36,973 nucleotides of DNA from an uncultured Ignavibacteriota bacterium. Its GTDB lineage: Bacteria > Bacteroidota > Ignavibacteria > UBA10030 > UBA8401. Every line of letters begins with the position of its first letter. Position 1 is the stretch's first letter. Location of the stretch: positions 1 to 36,973 of the forward strand of contig CAJBTU010000385.1 of NCBI GenBank assembly GCA_903958625.1, written 5' to 3'. The notes under the pieces were generated by a model. It ran no database searches. It was not told the origin of the DNA and was given only the letters and a program-made list of their open reading frames with translations. Shown here piece after piece: positions 10,384-19,093 of the stretch. The position numbers and the translations under genes were made by a program.

Positions 10384-11652
10384 ATGGTATCAAAATTACT
10401 TCCGACTCCATCCGATTATCCGCGAGATCAGGTTCAATCCCTCCGGTCGAACATCACAATGCACCTGATGGATGGTTCGATCTACGTGCTGGGAATGAGT
10501 CTTGTATCGGTGCAAACGATCCTTCCGATCTTCATCAAGGAACTCGGAGGAAGTCCGCTCTCGATCGGTTCCGTTCAGGTGCTTTGGACCATTGGCCAGA
10601 ATATTCCCTCGGTCTTCGTCGCCCACTATCTGCATCGGCGCATATTGTTCAAACCGCCAATGGTTTTCTGGGGCTTAATGCATCGTTGTATGTTACTGGT
10701 GTGCGGCATTGCCGCATTCTTTCTGATCGGAAGGATTCCGGCCGAGGCGGCTGTACCGCTTTTCCTTTTCCTCATTTTTCTCATACCGGCGATCGGCGGA
10801 TTGTCGGGACTGCCGTGGTTTCAAGTATTCACAAAAACAGTGCCGGTGAAATTGCGGGGACGGTTGATGGGGATCCGGCAATTGCTCGGATCGGCGGCCG
10901 GGGCTATCGGCGGTTCACTCATCAGTTTGGTTTTATATGCGGTTGTTTTTCCGGCAAATTTTGCGGTGCTGTTTTGCGGGGCATTTTTCTTTACCATGAT
11001 CTCATTCAATTTTCTTGTGAGGGTTGTTGAGCAGCCGTCGGTGATCGAAGAAAAAGAGGGTCCGCGGCTGAGTATCATCACCGAAGCACGAAGAATTATC
11101 GGCTCCGATAGAAATTTCCGTCACTTCCTTTTCGCCGACGCATTTACTCTGATGTCTCTCGCGGCTTCTTCGTTCTATGCCGTCTATGCTGTCGAAAAAT
11201 TCTCACTCCCGCCGTCATATGCCGGAACATTCACGGCAATAATGATGATCACCAATGTTGCGGCAAACATCATCTTCGGCATCATCGCGGATTCTTACGG
11301 GCATAAAGTGAATCTTCTTGCGTTTGCGCTCTGCTCCGCTTTTGCAGGATTGTTTGCCATTATTTCAACAAACATCCTGATGTATGGTCTTGTCTTTTTC
11401 TTTTTGGCTTGTGCAACGCAGATACAGGCAATTTCGCGGTTGCCGTTTGTTGCGGAGATGTGCAGGGAAAATGAACGTCCGGTCTATGTCGGTATCGTCA
11501 ATACGGTCACGGCACCAACGGTCTTCATCGGCCTGGTGTTCGGCTGGTTCGTTCCGCGGATAGGGTACGCATCGATTTTTATCATCACATCGTTGCTTGC
11601 TGTGAATTCGTTTCTGATATTGTATAGAAAGGTGTCTGAACCGAGAAAATAA
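10384..11652 (+). CDS. MFS transporter
   Basis: 422 aa polytopic protein. 'VPVKLRGRLMGIRQLLGSAAGAIGG', 'IADSYGHKVN'. Confidence 0.8.
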   Translation: MVSKLLPTPSDYPRDQVQSLRSNITMHLMDGSIYVLGMSLVSVQTILPIFIKELGGSPLSIGSVQVLWTIGQNIPSVFVAHYLHRRILFKPPMVFWGLMHRCMLLVCGIAAFFLIGRIPAEAAVPLFLFLIFLIPAIGGLSGLPWFQVFTKTVPVKLRGRLMGIRQLLGSAAGAIGGSLISLVLYAVVFPANFAVLFCGAFFFTMISFNFLVRVVEQPSVIEEKEGPRLSIITEARRIIGSDRNFRHFLFADAFTLMSLAASSFYAVYAVEKFSLPPSYAGTFTAIMMITNVAANIIFGIIADSYGHKVNLLAFALCSAFAGLFAIISTNILMYGLVFFFLACATQIQAISRLPFVAEMCRENERPVYVGIVNTVTAPTVFIGLVFGWFVPRIGYASIFIITSLLAVNSFLILYRKVSEPRK

Positions 11653-11675
11653 TCTAATGCTGTAGAAATATTTTA

Positions 11676-11996
11676 TTGATTACTATGAAACCGATCTCCA
11701 TCAAACAAACCGATCCGGAAACATTAACGTTCACCTGGGATGACGATATCGTTACACCGCTGAAGATACATCTGCTGAGGGATGAATGTCCTTGTGCAGA
11801 ATGCAAAGGGGAAACGATCCTTCTGCAGCAGATCCTGCCGGTGGTGAAGCCAAAACTTCCGGGTCATTATGACGTGAAGGGGATCGTGCCCGTGGGCAGT
11901 TATGCGATCCAAATTTCGTGGGGCGACGGTCATGCAACAGGGTTGTATTCGTGGGAGTATTTGCGTAATCTCCATTTTAGTACACGATCAAACTGA
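11676..11996 (+). CDS. DUF971 / gamma-butyrobetaine hydroxylase-like N-terminal domain protein
   Basis: 106 aa. 'LRDECPCAECKGE', 'VPVGSYAIQISWGDGHATGLYSWEYLR'. Confidence 0.88.
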   Translation: MITMKPISIKQTDPETLTFTWDDDIVTPLKIHLLRDECPCAECKGETILLQQILPVVKPKLPGHYDVKGIVPVGSYAIQISWGDGHATGLYSWEYLRNLHFSTRSN

Positions 11997-12019
11997 CTTC
12001 AATTTCTTCAGAGGAAAGA

Positions 12020-12427
12020 ATGAATAAACATCTTCGCGATCAGTTGATTCAACGGGCTGTCGATGCAAAAAAAACTTCCTATTCACCGTACTCAAAGTTC
12101 AGGGTCGGAGCTTCGATCCTGACGAGCGACGGTGAGATATTCTCCGGATGTAATGTGGAAAATGCTTCGTACGGATTGGCGATCTGCGCAGAACGGAATG
12201 CGGTCTTTCAGGCGGCATTTGCCGGGAAGCGGAAAATCGTAGCGGTGGCGGTGACCTCCGACGAAAAAGCGTTCATCACACCGTGCGGTGCATGCAGGCA
12301 GGTGCTGTCGGAATTTGCCGACGGAAATGCCGAAATCATTCTTGTATCGGCAGCAGGGAAAACAAAGTCCGTGAAGTTTAAAAAAATATTCCCGACCCCG
12401 CCGGCTTTGGAAAAATTGAAAAAATAA
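12020..12427 (+). CDS. cdd: Cytidine deaminase
   Basis: 'YSPYSKFRVGASILTSDGEIFSGCNVENASYGLAICAERNAVF' and 'PCGACRQVLSEF'. Confidence 0.96.
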   Translation: MNKHLRDQLIQRAVDAKKTSYSPYSKFRVGASILTSDGEIFSGCNVENASYGLAICAERNAVFQAAFAGKRKIVAVAVTSDEKAFITPCGACRQVLSEFADGNAEIILVSAAGKTKSVKFKKIFPTPPALEKLKK

Positions 12428-12453
12428 ATTTCCCCGAACATTCCGGTCTTTCC

Positions 12454-13032
12454 ATGAAAATTATTATTGCCAGCACGCGCGCTCCAAAAGTGAACGGTGT
12501 AAAAAAAGCGGTTGAAAGGCTTGCCACTCTCTTTTCGATAGATCAAAATTCCATACTGTTTGAAATGCTGGAAGCAAGCAGCGGTGTTTCTGACACACCG
12601 CTTTCTATAGATGAACTGATGTGCGGAGCACGGCAGCGTGCGCAACGTGTCTTTCAAAAAAGGGGAAATGAGACGGTCTTCAGTATCGGCGTAGAAGGGG
12701 GATTGTTTTCGGTTGAAGGGAAAGTTTTTCTGCAGAGTTGGACGTGTGTCTATAATGGAGAGAAGTATCATTATGGAAGTTCCGGTGCCATAGAGCTTCC
12801 CGATGCATTGGCAGCGGAAGTGGTCCAGAACGGTGTCGATTTAGGAATTGCTATCGATGTTTTTGCGAAACAGGCCGATGTGAGAAGCAACCAGGGAACA
12901 TTCGGGATCCTGACCAACGATTGTATCTCGCGTGAAGACTCTTTTGAATTGGCGGCAATTTGTGCGCTGATCCCGTTCTTGAATGAGGGTCTCTATTCAC
13001 AATCGGGTAACACAGAATTAACGCAGGCGTAA
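12454..13032 (+). CDS. yjjX: Inosine/xanthosine triphosphatase (DUF84/YjjX family)
   Basis: 'IIIASTRAPKVNGVKKAVE', 'SIGVEGGLF', 'DVRSNQGTFGILTNDCISREDSFELAAICALIPF'. Confidence 0.82.
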   Translation: MKIIIASTRAPKVNGVKKAVERLATLFSIDQNSILFEMLEASSGVSDTPLSIDELMCGARQRAQRVFQKRGNETVFSIGVEGGLFSVEGKVFLQSWTCVYNGEKYHYGSSGAIELPDALAAEVVQNGVDLGIAIDVFAKQADVRSNQGTFGILTNDCISREDSFELAAICALIPFLNEGLYSQSGNTELTQA

Positions 13033-13081
13033 CACTGAGTGCGTTGAAGTCCATCGCTTTCTGTTCTATATTGGAACCACT

Positions 13082-13774
13082 ATGAAACAAAAAATACTGA
13101 TCGCTGACGACGAACGTGACATCATCGATTTTCTAAAGTACAATCTTGAAAAAGAAGGCTTCGACGTTCTTACCGCAAAGAATGGTGTTGAAGCCGTATC
13201 TCTCGCCAAAAAAAATCCCAGCCTTATTTTACTTGACGTGATGATGCCGGAAATGGACGGACTGGAAGCCGTGCGCGTGCTGAAGAAGAACTCTGCAACG
13301 GCAAAGATCCCGGTGATCTTCTTGACGGCACGCGGTTCCGAAGTTGATGAAGTGGTTGGTCTGGAACTGGGTGCAGACGATTATATCGTCAAACCGATCA
13401 GCATTCCCAAATTGATAGCACGCATCAAACTAACGCTTCGTAAAAAATCATCGGCGAAAGATGAAGAGTCGTTAAAGACGGAGATACTGCGGCATGGGGT
13501 CATCGAAATCAATCGTTCCCGCTACAACGTCTTCATCAGTAAAAAAGAGGTCTTTTTCCCGAAGAAAGAATTTGAAGTGTTGGCGTACCTTGTGAAGAAT
13601 GCCGGCAAGGTCGTTACACGCGAGACGCTCCTTTCGCAGATATGGGGGAGCGATGTATTTGTGATCGAACGAACCGTTGACGTGCATATCCGGAAAATCC
13701 GCGAAAAACTTGGCGCACATGCCGATTATATCGACACCATTAAAGGGGTCGGTTACCGGCTGCGAGAGATCTGA
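13082..13774 (+). CDS. OmpR/PhoB-family response regulator
   Basis: 'KILIADDERDIIDFL', 'LILLDVMMPEMDGLEA', 'IFLTARG...GADDYIVKPI', C-terminal wHTH 'FFPKKEFEVLAYLVKNAGKVVTRETLLSQIWG...RTVDVHIRKIREKLG...IKGVGYRL'. Confidence 0.96.
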   Translation: MKQKILIADDERDIIDFLKYNLEKEGFDVLTAKNGVEAVSLAKKNPSLILLDVMMPEMDGLEAVRVLKKNSATAKIPVIFLTARGSEVDEVVGLELGADDYIVKPISIPKLIARIKLTLRKKSSAKDEESLKTEILRHGVIEINRSRYNVFISKKEVFFPKKEFEVLAYLVKNAGKVVTRETLLSQIWGSDVFVIERTVDVHIRKIREKLGAHADYIDTIKGVGYRLREI

Positions 13775-13780
13775 TCCATG

Positions 13781-13810
13781 ACCCCGGAATGTTCTTCGGG
13801 GTTCTTTTTT
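13781..13810 (+). terminator. Putative intrinsic terminator between the response regulator and histidine kinase genes
   Basis: ACCCCGGA-(atgttc, approx.)-TTCGGGGT stem (ACCCCG 13781-13786 pairs with CGGGGT 13797-13802), followed by 'tcTTTTTT' to 13810. It starts 6 nt after the RR stop codon. Confidence 0.6.
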
Positions 13811-13858
13811 CAAAAGAAACTCTTAGGAAATAATTCCGGGAAACCCGTATCTTCCTCT

Positions 13859-14881
13859 ATGTATTCATTACGCTTCCAACTATTCTTTGCGTTGTTGATC
13901 GCTGCTGCGGGCGGCGCATTTTCATTTTATGACCATTCATCGTACATACAGTCATTCCTCCTGCTGATATTTTCCCTAGCCATTTCATTTGGCATTCTTA
14001 CCCTGTTCGTCTATCGTCCTCTCCAACGGATCCAGCGTGTCGTTTCCGCGCAGGAGGAAAAAGATTCGGTGCAGCGCGTTATTGCCGGATCGTCGGATGA
14101 GTTTCAGCAGCTGTCAGACTCGTTCAATGCGATGCTCGAATCGTACCGAGCCGATATCCGGCAATTGGAAAAACTGGAACGGGTAAGGAGCGAGTTTCTG
14201 AGCAATGTTTCGCATGAACTCCGCACGCCGTTGTTTTCCACGCAGGGGCTGATCGAAACGCTTTTGCACGGTGCCATCGACGATAAAAAAGTGAACAAGG
14301 ATTTTTTGAAGAAAGCATTGAATAACATTGAACGGCTCAATTCGCTTCTTGAAGAACTCATCGATATTTCACGGATCGAATCCGGCGAAATGAAATTGCG
14401 TCTGCGGTATTTTGATCTTGTTCCGATGCTGGTCATCACGGTATCGGAACTGCAGACATTTGCAGAACAGCGTGAAGTTTCCCTCGTGCTAGAAGGCCAG
14501 GTCGACGAAGCGATAGAAGTGTATGGTGACAAGGAAAGACTTCGGCAGGTTCTTGTGAATCTCGTCGAGAATGCGGTCAAGTATTCAGGACCGAATGACC
14601 ATGTGCGAGTAAAATTTATTAACGAAGAAGAAAGCGTTACGATCGTTGTTGAAGATACGGGGATCGGTATCGCGCCGCAGCATCTGACGCGGATATTTGA
14701 ACGTTTCTACCGAGTGGACAAAGACCGTTCGCGTGATGTCGGCGGTTCGGGTCTCGGTCTTGCGATTGCGAAACATATCATAGAAGCACACGGTCGTGCG
14801 ATCACCGTGAAAAGCGAGGTTGGTGTTGGAACAACATTTTCCTTCAGTATCGGCAAATCGAGTATCGCGGAAAAACAATAG
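13859..14881 (+). CDS. Sensor histidine kinase (PhoR-like: TM, HAMP-like region, HisKA, HATPase)
   Basis: 'FLSNVSHELRTPLFSTQGLIETL', 'LVNLVENAVKYSG', 'VEDTGIGIAPQHLTRIFERFYRVDKDRSRDVGGSGLGLAIAKHIIEAHG'. Track start 13778 would translate the terminator; ATG 13859 precedes the first TM segment. Confidence 0.92.
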   Translation: MYSLRFQLFFALLIAAAGGAFSFYDHSSYIQSFLLLIFSLAISFGILTLFVYRPLQRIQRVVSAQEEKDSVQRVIAGSSDEFQQLSDSFNAMLESYRADIRQLEKLERVRSEFLSNVSHELRTPLFSTQGLIETLLHGAIDDKKVNKDFLKKALNNIERLNSLLEELIDISRIESGEMKLRLRYFDLVPMLVITVSELQTFAEQREVSLVLEGQVDEAIEVYGDKERLRQVLVNLVENAVKYSGPNDHVRVKFINEEESVTIVVEDTGIGIAPQHLTRIFERFYRVDKDRSRDVGGSGLGLAIAKHIIEAHGRAITVKSEVGVGTTFSFSIGKSSIAEKQ

Positions 14882-14898
14882 CATCACCGGAAGACGAT

Positions 14899-15948
14899 AT
14901 GACTTCTCATCCTTCAAAAAGCCGAGGGGCTGGATACAACCCGACGAATCGTTTTGAAACGAAATCGTACGAGATCCTTGATGAGGAATTCGATCCCGAC
15001 CGCAAGATCGTAACACAATACTTCCGCGATACGTCAAAGTCTGCCCTGGCGAAGAACGATTCACCCGATATAGGATTTACGTATGATCTGAACCCGTACC
15101 GCGGATGTGAACACGGATGCATCTATTGTTATGCACGCCCATCGCACGAGTATCTCGGTTTCTCCTCCGGATTGGATTTTGAGACGAAGATCATGGTGAA
15201 ACCGGATATCCACCTGCTTCTTGAAAAAGAATTCCAAAAAAAGAGCTGGAAACCATCGGCAGTGTCACTAGCCGGCAATACCGATTGCTATCAGCCGATT
15301 GAACGCAAATTGGAATTGACGAGAAAATGTCTGGAAGTATTTTTGAAATACAGAAACCCCGTCGGCATCATCACCAAGAATGCCCTGATCACACGCGACA
15401 TCGATCTGCTTTCGGAACTTGCCTCATTACGGCTTGTGAATGCAATAATGACGATCACGACACTGGACAAGCATTTGCAGCAATCGATGGAACCGAGAAC
15501 GTCGTCGCCGGAGCAGAAATTGAAAGCGATCGAAGCACTGGCAAAAGCCGGTATCAATGTCGGCGTCAGTCTGTCGCCGGTGATACCGGGATTGAATGAC
15601 AGCGAGATGCCGGCGATCTTGAAACGGGCGAGCGAGTACGGCGCAGCATTTGCTTCCTTTACGATGCTTCGGCTGCCGCTTTCCGTTAATGAGCTGTTTG
15701 TTGAATGGCTGCAGCGGAAATATCCGGACCGTGCCGATAAAGTGATCAACCGGATCAAAGATATCAGGGAAGGGAAGATGAATTCGGCGGAGTTCGGGAA
15801 GCGAATGACCGGAACAGGGGAGATAGCGGATTCCATCGCGCAGTTGTTTGAACTGACATGCAAAAAATTCGGTTTCAACGAAATAGAATACCGGCTGAAC
15901 AAAGATATTTTTATTGGCAAACCGAACGATCAGTTGGATCTGTTCTGA
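14899..15948 (+). CDS. PA0069-like radical SAM protein
   Basis: 'GAGYNPTNRFETKSYE', radical SAM motif 'YRGCEHGCIYCYARPSHEYLG', 'SLAGNTDCYQPIERKLELTRKCLEV'. Confidence 0.88.
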   Translation: MTSHPSKSRGAGYNPTNRFETKSYEILDEEFDPDRKIVTQYFRDTSKSALAKNDSPDIGFTYDLNPYRGCEHGCIYCYARPSHEYLGFSSGLDFETKIMVKPDIHLLLEKEFQKKSWKPSAVSLAGNTDCYQPIERKLELTRKCLEVFLKYRNPVGIITKNALITRDIDLLSELASLRLVNAIMTITTLDKHLQQSMEPRTSSPEQKLKAIEALAKAGINVGVSLSPVIPGLNDSEMPAILKRASEYGAAFASFTMLRLPLSVNELFVEWLQRKYPDRADKVINRIKDIREGKMNSAEFGKRMTGTGEIADSIAQLFELTCKKFGFNEIEYRLNKDIFIGKPNDQLDLF

Positions 15949-16085
15949 GACAGACATTGAACCCAGTCAAGTGTCAGAAATTTCTGTTCTCCACATGGCA
16001 GGAAGCCAGGATCGATATCGCAGATCCCGGAAGGCGGATTCGAATTTTAAGATTCTGGAATTTACGCTTTTCGCCTGAAAATATT

Positions 16086-16116
16086 TTGCTTCTCAAGTGA
16101 AGTAACCTTATATTTA
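16086..16116 (+). promoter_or_regulatory. Putative Bacteroidota-type promoter upstream of nuoJ
   Basis: TTG (16086-16088, in context TTTTG), N20, TATATTTA (16109-16116), resembling the TTTG-N19/21-TAnnTTTG consensus. ATG follows at 16161. Confidence 0.45.
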
Positions 16117-16160
16117 CACGTCAATTTTCAACATTCACTGTAATCAAATCAGTTTCCCCA

Positions 16161-16676
16161 ATGACTTTTGAACAAGGTGTGTTTTATTCTCTCGCAGGCA
16201 TCACAGTATTTTCTGCCGTGATGATGCTTCTGCAGCGTAATCCGGTCAACAGCGCGCTCTTTCTTATTCTCAACTTCTTTTGCCTCGGCGGTTTATATCT
16301 TACGCTAAATGCGCAATTTATCGCACTGGTGCATATCATCGTCTATGCCGGCGCAATCATGGTCTTGTTCCTGTTTGTGATCATGCTGCTCAATCTTGGT
16401 GATGACAAACGATTGGCAGAACACCTCGGACTGCGGATGTATTTGGGGATTGCCTTTTCGGTCGGGTTGATGATAGAATTGCTCTATATTTTCGGATTCA
16501 ACACCCCTTCAAGTTACACGCAATTATCTCCGGCATCGGTTGAGATGGGTACTGTGGAATATGTCGGGAAAGTGCTGTTCACAAAGTTCTTATTTCCATT
16601 TGAAATAACTTCGTTCCTGCTGCTTGCCGCCATTATCGGCGCAGTGCTGCTGGCAAAGAAAAAATTAGTGCAATAA
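16161..16676 (+). CDS. nuoJ: NADH-quinone oxidoreductase subunit J
   Basis: '[53 protein letters not shown]' is diagnostic of NuoJ. Confidence 0.95.
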   Translation: MTFEQGVFYSLAGITVFSAVMMLLQRNPVNSALFLILNFFCLGGLYLTLNAQFIALVHIIVYAGAIMVLFLFVIMLLNLGDDKRLAEHLGLRMYLGIAFSVGLMIELLYIFGFNTPSSYTQLSPASVEMGTVEYVGKVLFTKFLFPFEITSFLLLAAIIGAVLLAKKKLVQ

Positions 16677-16762
16677 TAATTGATATCGGCAGGAGAGGCA
16701 TTCTTTCTTGTCAATGTAATTTTGCCAGACAGGAATGTCTGGCCAGCAGCGAAAAAAATGTT

Positions 16763-17065
16763 ATGATCCCTTTAAGTCATTATCTCTTACTTTCGGCCTT
16801 CTTATTCTCCTGCGGTGTGCTCGGAGTCGTTGTCCGCCGCAACGCGATCATCGTCTTTATGTGCATCGAAATGATGCTGAATGCCGTGAATCTGTCTCTG
16901 GTTGCATTCGGTCAGTTTCTTGGTGATGCTACGGGCCAAATGCTCGTATTTTTTGTGATGGTTGTTGCAGCAGCGGAAGCCGCCGTCGGTCTTGCCATCA
17001 TCATCTCGCTCTTCCGTAATAAACAGACCGTGAACATCGACGAAATCAATATCCTTAAATGGTAG
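16763..17065 (+). CDS. nuoK: NADH-quinone oxidoreductase subunit K
   Basis: 100 aa. '[29 protein letters not shown]...[23 protein letters not shown]'. Confidence 0.96.
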   Translation: MIPLSHYLLLSAFLFSCGVLGVVVRRNAIIVFMCIEMMLNAVNLSLVAFGQFLGDATGQMLVFFVMVVAAAEAAVGLAIIISLFRNKQTVNIDEINILKW

Positions 17066-17114
17066 CAGACAACCGTTCAATCGTGTAATTTTGATAATCA
17101 TGTAATTAAAATCT

Positions 17115-19046
17115 ATGTATTCACTCGCCCCTCTCATTGTCCTTTTTCCGCTCCTTGGTTTTCTTTTTAACGGATTTTTCGGACGTAAAATCAAGAATGA
17201 AACAATTGTCGGAAGTATCGGTACTCTTGCCGTTGCATCGTCGTTTGTTGTCGCTCTTTTGATCTTCATTGAAATGCTCGGGACTCCGATCGAAGAACGA
17301 AAGCACATCGTTACACTGTTCCAATGGATAGCCGCCGGTTCATTTTCGGTGAATGTTGCTTTTCAGGTCGATCAGTTGTCTATACTAATGACGCTGATCG
17401 TCACCGGCGTCGGAAGTTTGATTCATCTCTATTCTATTGGATACATGCATGGCGACGCGGGGTTCTGGAGATTCTTCACATACCTTAATCTCTTTATTTT
17501 TGCAATGCTCAACCTGGTTCTTGCTGATAATTACCTGTTGATGTTCCTCGGCTGGGAAGGTGTAGGCTTATGTTCGTATCTGCTGATCGGATTTTGGTAT
17601 GACAGGAATTTTGAGAAGGGAACCACCGGTGATGCGGCGAAGAAAGCATTCATCGTTAACCGCATTGGTGACTTTGGATTCCTTCTGGCAATGTTCCTCA
17701 TCTTCAATACATTCGGTTCTTTAACGTACGAATCGGTCTTCGCACAGGCAGCGGGTTTCTCGACCGGTGAAAGCCTCATGTTCTGGATAACACTGCTGAT
17801 GTTTGTTGGCGCTACGGGAAAGTCCGCACAGATTCCGTTGTATGTTTGGCTGCCGGATGCGATGGCGGGTCCAACTCCGGTCTCTGCGCTTATCCATGCA
17901 GCAACGATGGTGACGGCAGGAATTTATATGGTAGCGCGAAGTTCCATCCTTTTCTCGCTGGCGCCGGCAACGATGGAAATTGTTGCGGTCGTCGGATTGT
18001 TAACGGCGTTCTTTGCCGGAACGATTGGCCTCGTGCAGAACGACATCAAAAAGGTTTTGGCATACTCCACAGTCAGTCAGCTTGGCTATATGTTCCTTGC
18101 GGTCGGAGTGGGTGCTTTTTCGGCAGGTCTGTTCCATGTTATGACGCACGCATTTTTTAAGGCACTTCTCTTTTTAGGATCAGGTGCAGTGATACACGCC
18201 ATGCATGACGAGCAGGACATCCAGAAAATGGGAGGTCTGCAGAAATATATGCCGTGGACATTCAGAACGTTTGTCATTGGTTCATTTGCCATTGCCGGTT
18301 TTCCGCTTCTTTCCGGATTTTTCTCCAAAGATGAAATTCTCTGGAAAGCCTTTGCCGACGGTGCGCCGTGGATGTGGGTGATCGCAGCGCTGGCCGCAGG
18401 AGTAACAGCTTTTTATATGTTCCGTTTGGTATCGCTGACATTCCTGGGGAAAGAACGGTTCAATCATCATCACGTTCATCCGCATGAAGCACCGAAAACG
18501 ATGCTGATACCGCTGTTGATCCTTGCTCTCTTCTCGATCATCGGCGGATATGTTGGAATTCCGCACGTGCTGGGCGGTCATAATTATTTCGAGGAATTTC
18601 TTGAGCCGGTATTTGCCGGAGCGAATGCGAAAATGATGCTGCCGATGCATGATTCCGCGGCACTGGAACTTGGTTTGATGGCTGCATCGGTTGCGATCGG
18701 ACTGCTGGGAATGTTTGCCGGGTGGAAGATCTTTACGGAAAAACCCGAGATCGCAGAGAATACCGCGAAGAGATTCTCCGGTCTCCATAAGTTGCTCTGG
18801 AATAAATATTTTGTTGATGAAGCGTATGATGCAATGGTTGTCAATCCGATTAAACAGACATCGGATAAATTCCTGTGGAAGATCTTCGACGTAAAGATTA
18901 TTGATAACACGCTCAACTATTCCGCAAAGTTTGTAGAAGCGACATCGAATATATTCCGCCGGATCCAAACGGGAGTGGTGCAGAGTTATGCTGTCGTTTT
19001 TGTTGCGGGCATTTTATTTATTCTCGGATACTTAATTGTTTGGTAA
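17115..19046 (+). CDS. nuoL: NADH-quinone oxidoreductase subunit L
   Basis: 643 aa. 'FLGWEGVGLCSYLLIGFWY', 'KSAQIPLYVWLPDAMAGPTPVSALIHAATMVTAGIYMVAR', C-terminal amphipathic extension. Confidence 0.97.
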   Translation: MYSLAPLIVLFPLLGFLFNGFFGRKIKNETIVGSIGTLAVASSFVVALLIFIEMLGTPIEERKHIVTLFQWIAAGSFSVNVAFQVDQLSILMTLIVTGVGSLIHLYSIGYMHGDAGFWRFFTYLNLFIFAMLNLVLADNYLLMFLGWEGVGLCSYLLIGFWYDRNFEKGTTGDAAKKAFIVNRIGDFGFLLAMFLIFNTFGSLTYESVFAQAAGFSTGESLMFWITLLMFVGATGKSAQIPLYVWLPDAMAGPTPVSALIHAATMVTAGIYMVARSSILFSLAPATMEIVAVVGLLTAFFAGTIGLVQNDIKKVLAYSTVSQLGYMFLAVGVGAFSAGLFHVMTHAFFKALLFLGSGAVIHAMHDEQDIQKMGGLQKYMPWTFRTFVIGSFAIAGFPLLSGFFSKDEILWKAFADGAPWMWVIAALAAGVTAFYMFRLVSLTFLGKERFNHHHVHPHEAPKTMLIPLLILALFSIIGGYVGIPHVLGGHNYFEEFLEPVFAGANAKMMLPMHDSAALELGLMAASVAIGLLGMFAGWKIFTEKPEIAENTAKRFSGLHKLLWNKYFVDEAYDAMVVNPIKQTSDKFLWKIFDVKIIDNTLNYSAKFVEATSNIFRRIQTGVVQSYAVVFVAGILFILGYLIVW

Positions 19047-19093
19047 TTTTTCTTTGATTGCAGATTCATGCAATCTTGCAACGGCGAATTGAT

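Noticed and set aside
10173-11030. 285-aa plus-strand ORF
   Set aside because: Overlaps nusB and the MFS gene out of frame; composition unlike a real protein. Shadow ORF.
12208-12771. 187-aa minus-strand ORF
   Set aside because: Antisense across cdd and yjjX, both with clear family motifs.
15949-16160. Intergenic gap before nuoJ, checked for tRNA, small RNA or small ORF
   Set aside because: The track ORF 15858-16100 overlaps the radical SAM gene out of frame; no tRNA cloverleaf or other structure recognised beyond the promoter-like motif.
18282-18968. 228-aa minus-strand ORF
   Set aside because: Antisense to nuoL; His/Arg-rich translation typical of a shadow frame.
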